Below are positions 7,369 through 15,047 of a DNA stretch of 64,000 bases, one piece after another. The stretch comes from Profundibacter sp033851955 (GTDB taxonomy: Bacteria > Pseudomonadota > Alphaproteobacteria > Rhodobacterales > Rhodobacteraceae), in assembly GCA_033851955.1 (NCBI GenBank), contig JAWSVK010000013.1, positions 1 through 64,000 on the forward strand. The letters are read 5' to 3'. Below the pieces are notes generated by a model. That model saw only the letters and a list, made by a program, of their open reading frames with translations. It did not search any database and was not told the origin of the DNA. The position numbers were made by a program, and so were the translations under genes. Position 1 is the first letter of the stretch. Every line of letters begins with the position of its first letter.

Positions 7369-7451
7369 GAACATCTTCACCAAGCACTCCACTGGGCAAA
7401 GGGTGACCCGTATTGGGCCCTCCGGTGATGTTGAAATAAAGGAATTAGGCG

Positions 7452-7658
7452 ATGAACGCCAATGAACTAAGAGACAAAACGCCTGACCAGCTGCAAGAAG
7501 AGCTGGCTAGCCTGAAAAAAGAATCGTTCAACCTGCGCTTTCAGCAGGCCACTGGCCAAATGGAAGGCACAGCGCGCATGCGTTCTGTCCGCCGTGACGC
7601 GGCCCGTGTAAAAACAATTCTCAACCAAAAAGCTGCTGCCGCAGCTGCAGACGAATAG
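7452..7658 (+). CDS. rpmC: 50S ribosomal protein L29
   Basis: 68 aa. MNANELRDKTPDQLQEELAS and KKESFNLRFQQATGQ are typical of L29, a helical protein at the tunnel exit next to L23. An AAAGGAATT ribosome-binding sequence precedes it. First gene after the 2.5-kb interruption and 12 bases before rpsQ. Confidence 0.96.
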   Translation: MNANELRDKTPDQLQEELASLKKESFNLRFQQATGQMEGTARMRSVRRDAARVKTILNQKAAAAAADE

Positions 7659-7670
7659 GAGCCTAGTAAT

Positions 7671-7901
7671 ATGCCCAAACGTATCCTTACTGGCACCGTA
7701 ACCAGCAACCAAAACGAACAAACCGTAACGGTTTCCGTTGAACGTCGCTTTACGCATCCTGTTTTGAAGAAAACCATCCGTAAGTCCAAAAAATATCGGG
7801 CCCACGATGAAAAGAACGCTTTTAATGTTGGTGACAAAGTTCGCATTCAAGAATGCAAGCCAGTATCAAAAACGAAACGCTGGGAAGTTGTGGCCGAATA
7901 A
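7671..7901 (+). CDS. rpsQ: 30S ribosomal protein S17
   Basis: 76 aa. MPKRILTGTVTSNQNEQTVT and the THPVLKKTIRKSKKYRAHDE stretch identify S17, an OB-fold protein that binds the 5' domain of 16S rRNA early in assembly. AGGAG precedes the start. A 75-base gap to rplN follows. Confidence 0.96.
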   Translation: MPKRILTGTVTSNQNEQTVTVSVERRFTHPVLKKTIRKSKKYRAHDEKNAFNVGDKVRIQECKPVSKTKRWEVVAE

Positions 7902-7976
7902 GCCACAGCCTTTTAGTTTAATCGAAACCCTGGGGACGAAGGCAATAATGCCGCCCCATAGGTCGGGAGACATCAA

Positions 7977-8345
7977 ATGATCCAGATGCAGACCAATCTA
8001 GATGTGGCTGACAACAGCGGCGCTCGCCGTGTTCAGTGCATTAAGGTTCTGGGTGGTTCTAAGCGTAGATACGCTTCCGTAGGCGACATCATTGTCGTTT
8101 CGGTCAAAGAAGCCATCCCGCGCGGCCGCGTAAAGAAAGGTGACGTCCGTAAGGCCGTCGTCGTACGCACCGCCAAAGAAGTCCGTCGCGAAGACGGCAC
8201 CGCCATCCGCTTTGACACCAACGCGGCTGTTATCCTCAACAATGCAAACGAGCCACTTGGCACCCGTATCTTTGGGCCAGTTGTTCGTGAGTTGCGCGCG
8301 AAGAACTTCATGAAGATCATCTCGCTTGCTCCGGAGGTTCTGTAA
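7977..8345 (+). CDS. rplN: 50S ribosomal protein L14
   Basis: 122 aa, the invariant L14 length. MIQMQTNLDVADNSGARRVQ and IIVVSVKEAIPRGRVKKGDV are diagnostic. L14 forms bridges to the 30S subunit and is the target of the silencing factor RsfS. One base separates its stop from the rplX start. Confidence 0.97.
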   Translation: MIQMQTNLDVADNSGARRVQCIKVLGGSKRRYASVGDIIVVSVKEAIPRGRVKKGDVRKAVVVRTAKEVRREDGTAIRFDTNAAVILNNANEPLGTRIFGPVVRELRAKNFMKIISLAPEVL

Positions 8346-8346
8346 C

Positions 8347-8652
8347 ATGGCTGCTAAGTTGAAAAAGGGCGACAAAGTTGTCGTGCTTTCCGGTAAAGAC
8401 AAAGGCAAAGAGGGTGAAATTTCATCCGTTGCGCCGTCTACTGGAAAGGCCATCGTTGAGGGTGTGAATGTTTCCATCCGTCACGTTAAGCAATCCCAGA
8501 ACGCACAAGGTGGCCGCATCCCGCAAGCGATGCCGATCCAACTGTCTAATCTGGCGCTGATTGATAGCAAAGGCAAAGCAACCCGTGTTGGCTTCCGTGT
8601 GGAAGAAGGCAAAAAGGTTCGCTTTGCGAAAACAACTGGGGAGACTGTATAA
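8347..8652 (+). CDS. rplX: 50S ribosomal protein L24
   Basis: 101 aa from the ATG at 8347 (MAAKLKKGDKVVVLSGKDKG), the KOW-motif start of L24. An upstream in-frame TTG inside rplN is ignored. L24 starts 50S assembly at the 5' end of 23S rRNA. Its stop overlaps the rplE start (TAATG). Confidence 0.97.
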   Translation: MAAKLKKGDKVVVLSGKDKGKEGEISSVAPSTGKAIVEGVNVSIRHVKQSQNAQGGRIPQAMPIQLSNLALIDSKGKATRVGFRVEEGKKVRFAKTTGETV

Positions 8653-9221
8653 TGCTAGATGATGCACAATACACCCCGCGCCTGAAGGGTGTTTACAAAG
8701 ACACCGTTCGCGCCGCGTTGAAAGAACAGTTCTCCTATAAGAACGATATGATGATCCCTAAGCTCGACAAAATCGTGCTGAACATGGGCATCGGCGAAAC
8801 TGTTAAAGACACCAAAAAGATCAAATCAGCAGAAGCTGAATTGACCGCGATTGCCGGCCAAAAGGTCGTCATCACAAAGGCTAAGAAATCGGTAGCGAGC
8901 TTTCGGGTGCGTGAAGATATGCCTTTGGGTGTTAAAGTGACGCTTCGTGGCAACCAGATGTATGAATTTCTGGACCGCCTGATCATCGTTGCAATGCCTC
9001 GTATCCGAGATTTCCGTGGTATTTCCGCGAAATCGTTTGACGGCCGTGGCAACTATGCAATGGGTCTGAAAGAGCATATCGTTTTCCCCGAAGTTGACTA
9101 TGATAAAGTCGACGAAATCTGGGGAATGGACATCGTAATCGCGACGACCGCAAAGACTGATGCGGAAGGAGAGGCGTTGTTAAAAGCACTTAACATGCCT
9201 TTCGTAAGTCAGAGCGCGTAG
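8652..9221 (+). CDS. rplE: 50S ribosomal protein L5
   Basis: 189 aa. YTPRLKGVYKDTVRAALKEQ, PKLDKIVLNMGIGE and the C-terminal EVDYDKVDEIWGMDI identify L5, which anchors 5S rRNA in the central protuberance. Coupled to rplX by a one-base overlap and followed by rpsN after 10 bases. Confidence 0.97.
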   Translation: MLDDAQYTPRLKGVYKDTVRAALKEQFSYKNDMMIPKLDKIVLNMGIGETVKDTKKIKSAEAELTAIAGQKVVITKAKKSVASFRVREDMPLGVKVTLRGNQMYEFLDRLIIVAMPRIRDFRGISAKSFDGRGNYAMGLKEHIVFPEVDYDKVDEIWGMDIVIATTAKTDAEGEALLKALNMPFVSQSA

Positions 9222-9231
9222 GAGTTAAAAC

Positions 9232-9537
9232 ATGGCTAAAAAAGCAATGGTTGAACGTGAACTGAAGCGCCAAAAGTTGGTGGCAAAATACGCCACTAAA
9301 CGGGCAGCGCTGAAAGAGATCGTAAGAGACGAAAGCAAACCGATGGAAGAACGCTTCAAAGCGACCCTCGCGCTTGCAAAACTACCTCGTGATTCATCAG
9401 CAACACGGCTTCATAACCGCTGTCAGCTGACGGGTCGTCCTCACGCTTACTATCGTAAGCTTAAAGTGTCGCGGATCGCGCTGCGGGAACTTGGCTCGAA
9501 TGGCCTGATCCCCGGCATGGTCAAGTCCAGCTGGTAA
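9232..9537 (+). CDS. rpsN: 30S ribosomal protein S14 (zinc-independent type)
   Basis: 101 aa with a single Cys, so the long, zinc-free form of S14. LHNRCQLTGRPHAYYRKLKV and the end IPGMVKSSW are conserved. S14 is a late-joining 30S head protein. Normal position between rplE and rpsH. Confidence 0.97.
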   Translation: MAKKAMVERELKRQKLVAKYATKRAALKEIVRDESKPMEERFKATLALAKLPRDSSATRLHNRCQLTGRPHAYYRKLKVSRIALRELGSNGLIPGMVKSSW

Positions 9538-9549
9538 GGGAGAGAACAT

Positions 9550-9942
9550 ATGAACGATCCTATCGGCGATATGCTCACACGTATCCGGAATTCTCAGATG
9601 CGCGGTAAATCCACTGTCATGACACCAGCCTCCAAGCTTCGCGCTCGGGTGTTGGAAGTGTTGGCGGATGAGGGCTACATTCGTGGCTTTGAACCAATGA
9701 CTGGGGCCGATGGCCATCCAGCCATTGAAATCAGCCTTAAATATTTCGATGGCACCCCTGTCATTCGCGAACTTCGTCGGGTTTCAACACCTGGCCGTCG
9801 CGTTTACATGGGCGTTAAAGAGATCCCAACAGTCCGTCAGGGCCTTGGTGTTTCGATTGTCTCCACGTCGCAAGGCGTGATGTCGGATGCTGCAGCACGT
9901 AACGCCAATGTTGGCGGCGAAGTGCTTTGCACCGTATTCTAG
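9550..9942 (+). CDS. rpsH: 30S ribosomal protein S8
   Basis: 130 aa. MNDPIGDMLTRIRNSQMRGK and the end VLCTVF are diagnostic for S8, a central-domain 16S rRNA binder that in E. coli also represses the spc operon by binding a structure near rplE; I did not find an obvious mimic of that site here. Confidence 0.97.
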   Translation: MNDPIGDMLTRIRNSQMRGKSTVMTPASKLRARVLEVLADEGYIRGFEPMTGADGHPAIEISLKYFDGTPVIRELRRVSTPGRRVYMGVKEIPTVRQGLGVSIVSTSQGVMSDAAARNANVGGEVLCTVF

Positions 9943-9951
9943 GGGAACAAT

Positions 9952-10488
9952 ATGTCGAGAATTGGTAAAAAACTGGTCGATCTGCCAAGTGGTGTTAGCG
10001 CATCCGTGTCTGGTCAGACTATTGAAGTTAAGGGGCCAAAAGGCACGCTTAGCTTTACAGCAACTGACGACGTGACGCTGACGATTGATGGCGAAACTGT
10101 TTCGGTTAAGCCACGCGGTTCTTCCAAGCGTGCGCGCCAACAGTGGGGCATGAGCCGCACAATGGTCGCAAACTTGGTCACTGGCGTGACAGAAGGCTTT
10201 AAGAAAGAGCTGGAACTGAACGGTATCGGTTATCGGGCACAGATGCAGGGTGATAAAATCCTGAAGCTGACGCTTGGTCTGTCCCATGACGTTAACTTTG
10301 AAGTGCCGTCCGACGTGACGGTCACTGCACCTAAGCAAACTATTATCATCGTTGAGGGTATCGATTCCCAACGCGTTGGTCAGATTGCTGCGGAAATTCG
10401 CGCTTGGCGTAAACCGGAGCCTTACAAAGGCAAGGGCATCAAGTACAAAGATGAATATATCTTCCGCAAAGAAGGTAAGAAAAAGTAA
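9952..10488 (+). CDS. rplF: 50S ribosomal protein L6
   Basis: 178 aa. Starts MSRIGKKLVDLPSGVSASVS; ends with the conserved RKPEPYKGKGIKYKDEYIFR stretch close to the factor-binding centre. L6 consists of two related domains, and the second carries the LNGIGYRA motif seen here. Good ribosome-binding site GGGGAA before the start. Confidence 0.97.
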   Translation: MSRIGKKLVDLPSGVSASVSGQTIEVKGPKGTLSFTATDDVTLTIDGETVSVKPRGSSKRARQQWGMSRTMVANLVTGVTEGFKKELELNGIGYRAQMQGDKILKLTLGLSHDVNFEVPSDVTVTAPKQTIIIVEGIDSQRVGQIAAEIRAWRKPEPYKGKGIKYKDEYIFRKEGKKK

Positions 10489-10499
10489 GGACCAAAGGC

Positions 10500-10859
10500 A
10501 TGGCAAACAGCAAAAGAGTTTTGTTTCAGAAACGCCGCCTGCGCGTTCGGAACAGGTTGCGGAAAAACGCAAACGGACGTCCGCGTCTGTCCGTTCACCG
10601 CAGCAACAAAAACATCAGCGTTCAGCTGATCGACGATGTGAACGGCGTAACACTGGCCTCGGCTTCCACTATGGAAAAAGCCCTGGGCATGGTTGGCAAG
10701 AACAACGTCGAAGCAGCCACCAAAGTCGGTGCTGCGATTGCAGAACGCGCAAAGAAAGCCAAAGTATCGGAATGTTATTTCGACCGCGGCGGCTTCCTCT
10801 TTCACGGTAAAGTTAAGGCCTTGGCCGATGCTGCGCGTGAAGGCGGCCTCAAGTTTTAG
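10500..10859 (+). CDS. rplR: 50S ribosomal protein L18
   Basis: 119 aa. KRRLRVRNRLRKNANGRPRL near the start and YFDRGGFLFHGKVKALADAA near the end identify L18, the 5S rRNA-binding protein of the central protuberance. Placed 11 bases after rplF and 11 before rpsE. Confidence 0.97.
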   Translation: MANSKRVLFQKRRLRVRNRLRKNANGRPRLSVHRSNKNISVQLIDDVNGVTLASASTMEKALGMVGKNNVEAATKVGAAIAERAKKAKVSECYFDRGGFLFHGKVKALADAAREGGLKF

Positions 10860-10870
10860 GAGACGAGTGA

Positions 10871-11440
10871 ATGGCTAGAGATAATAATCGGGGTAATCGT
10901 CGCGATCGTGATGAAAATCCAGAATTCGCCGATCGTCTTGTTGCGATCAACCGCGTTTCTAAAACCGTAAAAGGTGGTAAGCGCTTTGGTTTCGCAGCCC
11001 TTGTGGTTGTTGGTGATCAAAAAGGCCGCGTTGGGTTTGGCAAAGGTAAAGCCAAAGAAGTACCTGAAGCGATCCGCAAAGCTACGGAGCAGGCCAAGCG
11101 CCAATTGATCCGTGTGCCGCTGCGCGAGGGCCGCACATTGCACCATGATGTTCAGGGCCGTCACGGCGCTGGCAAGGTTGTGATGCGCACTGCACCTGAG
11201 GGGACTGGTATTATTGCTGGTGGCCCAATGCGTGCTGTGTTTGAAATGCTTGGGATTAAAGACGTTGTGTCTAAATCCTTGGGCTCGCAGAACCCTTACA
11301 ACATGATCCGCGCAACTATTGACGGGCTGAAAAAAGAATCCAGCCCTCGCAATGTTGCACAGCGTCGTGGTAAAAAGGTTGCTGACATTCTGGGCAAACC
11401 CGCCGAAACCAAAACTGCTGAAGAACCAGCAGAAGCGTAA
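10871..11440 (+). CDS. rpsE: 30S ribosomal protein S5
   Basis: 189 aa. VAINRVSKTVKGGKRFGFAA (the dsRBD-like N-terminal domain) and the loop GKAKEVPEAIRKATEQAKR are typical of S5, a fidelity protein at the mRNA entry. The Ala/Glu/Lys-rich tail (TKTAEEPAEA) is a common alphaproteobacterial extension. GGAGA precedes the start. Confidence 0.97.
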   Translation: MARDNNRGNRRDRDENPEFADRLVAINRVSKTVKGGKRFGFAALVVVGDQKGRVGFGKGKAKEVPEAIRKATEQAKRQLIRVPLREGRTLHHDVQGRHGAGKVVMRTAPEGTGIIAGGPMRAVFEMLGIKDVVSKSLGSQNPYNMIRATIDGLKKESSPRNVAQRRGKKVADILGKPAETKTAEEPAEA

Positions 11441-11452
11441 GGAGACGATCCA

Positions 11453-11641
11453 ATGGCAAAAACTATTGTTGTCAAACAAACCGGCTCTCCGATCCGCCGT
11501 CCGGCCAAACAGCGCCAGACTTTGATTGGTTTGGGTCTGAACAAGATGCACAAAACACGTGAGCTTGAAGACACTCCCGCTGTACGCGGTATGGTCGCCA
11601 AGGTTTCGCATATGGTCGAGATCATTGAAGAGCGCGGCTAA
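11453..11641 (+). CDS. rpmD: 50S ribosomal protein L30
   Basis: 62 aa. VKQTGSPIRRPAKQRQTLIG, LGLNKMHKTRELEDTPAV and GMVAKVSHMV are characteristic of L30. Here it is the last gene of the spc section: a series of hairpins ending in a strong terminator follows, instead of the usual rplO. Confidence 0.97.
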   Translation: MAKTIVVKQTGSPIRRPAKQRQTLIGLGLNKMHKTRELEDTPAVRGMVAKVSHMVEIIEERG

Positions 11642-11642
11642 A

Positions 11643-11687
11643 CGTTTTCTTTGAAAGAAAACGGATCGAAATCCTTGAAGGATTTCG
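11643..11687 (+). other. Two perfect 9-bp hairpins with TGA loops after rpmD
   Basis: CGTTTTCTT/AAGAAAACG (11643-11651 with 11655-11663) and CGAAATCCT/AGGATTTCG (11667-11675 with 11679-11687) are both perfect and both have the 3-base loop TGA. They stand in tandem three bases apart, just before the terminator. They may protect the 3' end of the spc transcript; no T-run follows either. Confidence 0.6.
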
Positions 11688-11704
11688 GTTGCTGGAAAAT
11701 AGAA

Positions 11705-11734
11705 AACGCCTCGGGGAAACTCGGGGCGTTTTTT
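11705..11734 (+). terminator. Strong intrinsic terminator of the spc section
   Basis: AACGCCTCGGG (11705-11715) pairs with CTCGGGGCGTT (11720-11730) over 11 bp, with two G-U pairs and a GAAA tetraloop, then a run of T to 11734. It separates rpmD from the DUF4202 gene and from rplO. Confidence 0.85.
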
Positions 11735-11804
11735 GTGCTTTGATCTGCAGTTTGATCCGGCATCCGCTATACTCATTTCAAAAGCAGAATCAGGAGCGCT
11801 CAAA

Positions 11805-12452
11805 ATGTCTTTCACCCCTTCCGACAAATTTGTTGCAGTGATCACAGCCATTGATGCTGTGAACGCCGAAGATCCACGCAAGACCCTCATTGAGGGTGTG
11901 GAGCATTCCTATGAGAGCGTCTACGCAGAGCGGATGACCGAGACGATGCAGCGGATGTATCCAGACGCATCCGAGCTGTTGCGGATTGCTGCGCGCGCGC
12001 AACATATCCGCCGATGGGAAATCCCGCGCGATACCTTTCCGCGCAACAAAGAGGGATACAAAAAATGGCGTTTGGGCATGCGTCAGCTGCATGCTGAACT
12101 GGCCGGCGGCATTATGAGTGACAATGGTTACTCAACAGATGAAATTGCTCTTGTTGGGAGTTTCCTTCGCAAGGAACGGTTAAAGCGGGACGCGGAATCG
12201 CAGGCACTTGAGAATGTCGTTGATGTGGTGTTCTTGGGCTATTATTGGACTGATTTTGTCGCCAAGTTTGCCGACTATGACGATGACAAATTGATCGATA
12301 TCGTTGGTAAAACCCTGCGCAAAATGTCCAGTCACGGACACGAGGCCGCATTGGCGTTGGACCTGCCGCCGAAAACAGCGCGCATTGTTATGGCCGCAGT
12401 GGAGCGGGAAAAGGATACTTTGGCGGCCATGGCGAAGCGCGAAATTGACTAG
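11805..12452 (+). CDS. DUF4202-type protein
   Basis: 215 aa from the ATG at 11805, which follows CAGGAGCG; an upstream start would lie in the terminator. The sequence HIRRWEIPRDTFPRNKEGY followed by KKWRLGMRQLHAELA matches the DUF4202 family as I remember it. Many His, Arg and Asp residues in helical segments recall an HD-like all-alpha fold (HSYESVYAERM, HIRRWE), but this is only a suggestion. No signal peptide. It stands between the spc terminator and rplO, an unusual place for a non-ribosomal gene. Biochemical function unknown. Confidence 0.75.
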   Translation: MSFTPSDKFVAVITAIDAVNAEDPRKTLIEGVEHSYESVYAERMTETMQRMYPDASELLRIAARAQHIRRWEIPRDTFPRNKEGYKKWRLGMRQLHAELAGGIMSDNGYSTDEIALVGSFLRKERLKRDAESQALENVVDVVFLGYYWTDFVAKFADYDDDKLIDIVGKTLRKMSSHGHEAALALDLPPKTARIVMAAVEREKDTLAAMAKREID

Positions 12453-12554
12453 CGCATTTTCATTGGTAAATATGTTTGCTGGCGTTTGTGCTCAGGAACA
12501 GGGTAGTCTTGTTGAAAATAACAATAGCCAACCAATCAACAGAGGGATAGCCAC

Positions 12555-12947
12555 ATGAAAACCAAGACTCCAAAGCTGACCGAGATGGGTGTTATGAACC
12601 CTGAGCAAATTATTGGCTACGCATCCGTGCAAATCTCCGAAGATATGGATGTTTTGAAAATCAACTATAAGCGCCCAAAGGGCTCGTTCTTGCCAAAACG
12701 GCGCCGATATGAGTTCAAGCGCATTGGTAAACCAATGCCAGGATCCGATTTGCGCGGTGTCGCAGCTATCCGCTATGAAATTTCACCGATGTTGTCACAG
12801 GCTGCAATTGAGATGGATGCGATTTTGGCGGATAGCAAACGCATGGTCGCCACCAAGGAAAGCCTGAAAGCCGAATTGGACGCTATGAAGGCCGAGTTGA
12901 CGGCCCACATTACACACCTGTCCGAAATGATCGATACGCTGGACTAA
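12555..12947 (+). CDS. DUF3461-type protein
   Basis: 130 aa. The segment LTEMGVMNPEQIIGYASVQI then DVLKINYKRPKGSFLPKRRR is what I recognise as the DUF3461 family, proteins of unknown function. The last 45 residues (LADSKRMVATKESLKAELDA) are strongly helical and likely a coiled coil, which would fit a dimer or an adaptor. GAGGGA precedes the ATG. Follows the DUF4202 gene by 102 bases in the same direction. Confidence 0.7.
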   Translation: MKTKTPKLTEMGVMNPEQIIGYASVQISEDMDVLKINYKRPKGSFLPKRRRYEFKRIGKPMPGSDLRGVAAIRYEISPMLSQAAIEMDAILADSKRMVATKESLKAELDAMKAELTAHITHLSEMIDTLD

Positions 12948-12978
12948 GCTTACCCTGAATACATGCATTGATACTTGC

Positions 12979-13013
12979 CCACGGGCGCGCATAGGTCTAT
13001 ACGCGCCCAGTGG
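12979..13013 (+). promoter_or_regulatory. Long interrupted palindrome upstream of rplO
   Basis: CCAC+GGGCGCG (12979-12989) pairs with CGCGCCC+GTGG (13002-13013, one bulged A), and inner ATAG/CTAT (12991-12994, 12997-13000) extends the stem around a GT turn. Almost every base is paired. It ends 85 bases before rplO. It could end transcription of the DUF3461 gene, although no T-run follows, or control rplO-secY-adk. Confidence 0.55.
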
Positions 13014-13098
13014 TGATTCAGATTGCCACTTGATATGAAACATTTAAGCCGTGGTTGGTCCTCTCGCTCGTGACCATATCCGGCAAGGAGAGAGCGAT

Positions 13099-13584
13099 AT
13101 GAAACTGAATGAATTACGCGACAATCCAGGCGCAACCAAAGCCCGCAAACGCATTGGCCGTGGCCCGGGTTCCGGCACTGGTAAAACGGGTGGCCGTGGT
13201 ATCAAAGGTCAAAAATCCCGTTCGGGTGTGGCGATCAAAGGGTTCGAAGGCGGCCAAATGCCCCTCTACCAACGCCTGCCAAAACGCGGCTTTAACAACC
13301 GCAACCGCAAAAGCTTTGCTGTTGTAAACTTGAGCATTTTGCAAAAGTTCATCGACGCCAAGAAATTGGACGCCAAGAAAGCCATCACCGAAGAAGCCTT
13401 GCTGGAAGCCGGTGTTATTCGCCGCGTTCTGGACGGCGTTCGCGTGCTTGCCAAAGGCGAGATCACATCCAAAGTGAAGCTGGAAGTGACTGGCGCATCT
13501 AAGGCTGCGATTGAGGCTGTTGAAAAGGCGGGTGGCTCACTAACAGTCACAACTGCGCCAAAGGCTGCTGCTGAAACTGAATAA
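13099..13584 (+). CDS. rplO: 50S ribosomal protein L15
   Basis: 161 aa. MKLNELRDNPGATKARKRIG and the Gly-rich GRGPGSGTGKTGGRGIKGQK are typical of L15. The frame is open for 48 bases more upstream, but AAGGAGAGAG just before 13099 fixes the start. L15 is a late assembly protein of the 50S. Starts a new transcription unit with secY and adk after the break. Confidence 0.97.
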   Translation: MKLNELRDNPGATKARKRIGRGPGSGTGKTGGRGIKGQKSRSGVAIKGFEGGQMPLYQRLPKRGFNNRNRKSFAVVNLSILQKFIDAKKLDAKKAITEEALLEAGVIRRVLDGVRVLAKGEITSKVKLEVTGASKAAIEAVEKAGGSLTVTTAPKAAAETE

Positions 13585-13590
13585 CCCCTT

Positions 13591-13666
13591 GTGAGACGCC
13601 CATCGGGCGCTTACATAGATTTAAGTTTTCCCAAGCGCCGCCAACCGGAAAGCCGGTTTGGCGGCG
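13591..13666 (+). promoter_or_regulatory. Two hairpins between rplO and secY
   Basis: The first pairs 13591-13601 with 13605-13614 (CGCCC/GGGCG core, loop ATC, one bulged A). The second pairs 13636-13648 with 13653-13666 over 13 bp with one bulged T and loop AAAG. Neither has a T-run, so they more likely shape mRNA stability and the ratio of rplO to secY expression than stop transcription. Confidence 0.5.
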
Positions 13667-13691
13667 TAATCATTTAACAATGAGGCCCTAA

Positions 13692-15047
13692 ATGGCATCC
13701 GCAGCAGAACAAATGGCAGCCAACATGAGCTGGGGCGCTTTTGCCAAATCCGGCGAACTTCGCTCGCGCATCATTTTCACCATCGGTTTGCTGATGGTGT
13801 ACCGTTTGGGCACATTCATTCCGGTTCCCGGGATCGACGGCAGCGCCCTTCGTGAATTCATGGACAATGTTTCCGGTGGTATTGGCGGCATGCTGCAAAT
13901 GTTCACCGGTGGTGCGCTTGGCCGGATGGGTATTTTCGCGCTTGGGATCATGCCGTATATTTCGGCATCGATCATCATCCAGCTGCTGACGGCCATGTGG
14001 CCACCGCTGGAGCAGATCAAAAAAGAAGGCGAGCAAGGCCGCAAAAAGATCAACCAATACACCCGCTACGGCACGGTATTTTTGGCGACCCTTCAGGCCT
14101 ATGGCTTGGCCAAATCGCTTGAGGCTGGCGGGCTTGTTTCGACGCCAGGTCTGTATTTTGAAGCGGCCACGGTGATTACACTGGTTGGAGGCACAATGTT
14201 CCTGATGTGGCTGGGTGAGCAAATCACCGCACGCGGCATCGGTAACGGTATTTCGCTGATCATCTTTGTCGGTATCGTTGCCGAAATCCCCGCCGCAATT
14301 GCACAGTTCTTGGCGCAGGGACGTTCGGGCAGCATCAGCCCCGCTGTGATTGTTGCGGTGATTGTGATGGTGGTGGCCGTGATTGCCTTTGTGGTGTTCA
14401 TGGAGCGCGCGCTGCGCAAAATCCATATTCAATACCCGCGGCGGCAAGTTGGTATGAAGGTTTATGACGGCAGCAGTTCGCACCTGCCAGTCAAGGTTAA
14501 CCCAGCCGGCGTTATCCCCGCTATTTTCGCGTCATCCTTACTGTTGTTGCCAACCACGGTTGCCACCTTCTCGGGCCAGTCAACCAGCCCCTTGATGTCG
14601 ACAATCTTGGCGTACTTTGGCCCCGGCCAGCCGCTGTATCTTTTGTTCTTCACCGCGATGATCGTCTTTTTCACGTTTTTCTACACCTACAATGTGGCGT
14701 TCAAAACGGATGATGTTGCGGATAATCTGAAAAACCAAAACGGTTTTGTTCCAGGTATTCGCCCAGGTAAAAAGACTGCCGAATATCTAGACTATGTTGT
14801 GACGCGGCTTTTGGTCATCGGCTCGGCGTATTTGGCGGCTGTTGCTTTGCTGCCAGAAATCCTGCGTAGCCAGTTTGCGATCCCGTTCTATTTTGGCGGC
14901 ACGTCCGTTTTGATTGTGGTTTCGGTTACAATGGATACAATCCAACAAGTGCAATCGCATATGTTGGCCCATCAATATGAGGGGCTGATTGAGAAATCCC
15001 AACTGCGTGGTAAAAAGCGCCGCAACAAGGTGACAAGCAGAAAATGA
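13692..15047 (+). CDS. secY: Protein translocase subunit SecY
   Basis: 451 aa with about ten membrane segments. YRLGTFIPVPGIDGSALREF near residue 37 is the plug/TM2 region, and QLLTAMWPPLEQIKKEGEQG and IRPGKKTAEYLDYVVTRLLV are conserved SecY signatures. It forms the inner-membrane protein-conducting channel with SecE and SecG. Its stop overlaps the adk start (ATGA), the classic secY-adk coupling. Confidence 0.97.
   Translation: MASAAEQMAANMSWGAFAKSGELRSRIIFTIGLLMVYRLGTFIPVPGIDGSALREFMDNVSGGIGGMLQMFTGGALGRMGIFALGIMPYISASIIIQLLTAMWPPLEQIKKEGEQGRKKINQYTRYGTVFLATLQAYGLAKSLEAGGLVSTPGLYFEAATVITLVGGTMFLMWLGEQITARGIGNGISLIIFVGIVAEIPAAIAQFLAQGRSGSISPAVIVAVIVMVVAVIAFVVFMERALRKIHIQYPRRQVGMKVYDGSSSHLPVKVNPAGVIPAIFASSLLLLPTTVATFSGQSTSPLMSTILAYFGPGQPLYLLFFTAMIVFFTFFYTYNVAFKTDDVADNLKNQNGFVPGIRPGKKTAEYLDYVVTRLLVIGSAYLAAVALLPEILRSQFAIPFYFGGTSVLIVVSVTMDTIQQVQSHMLAHQYEGLIEKSQLRGKKRRNKVTSRK

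Noticed and set aside
9784..10572. 262-codon minus-strand open frame opposite rpsH-rplR
   Set aside because: Overlaps three certain ribosomal genes and has no supporting motif.
10856..11890. 344-codon minus-strand open frame opposite rpsE-rpmD and the following terminator
   Set aside because: Runs through rpsE, rpmD, three hairpins and the DUF4202 start; the protein is Phe/Asn/Thr-rich without any domain. A shadow of the real genes.
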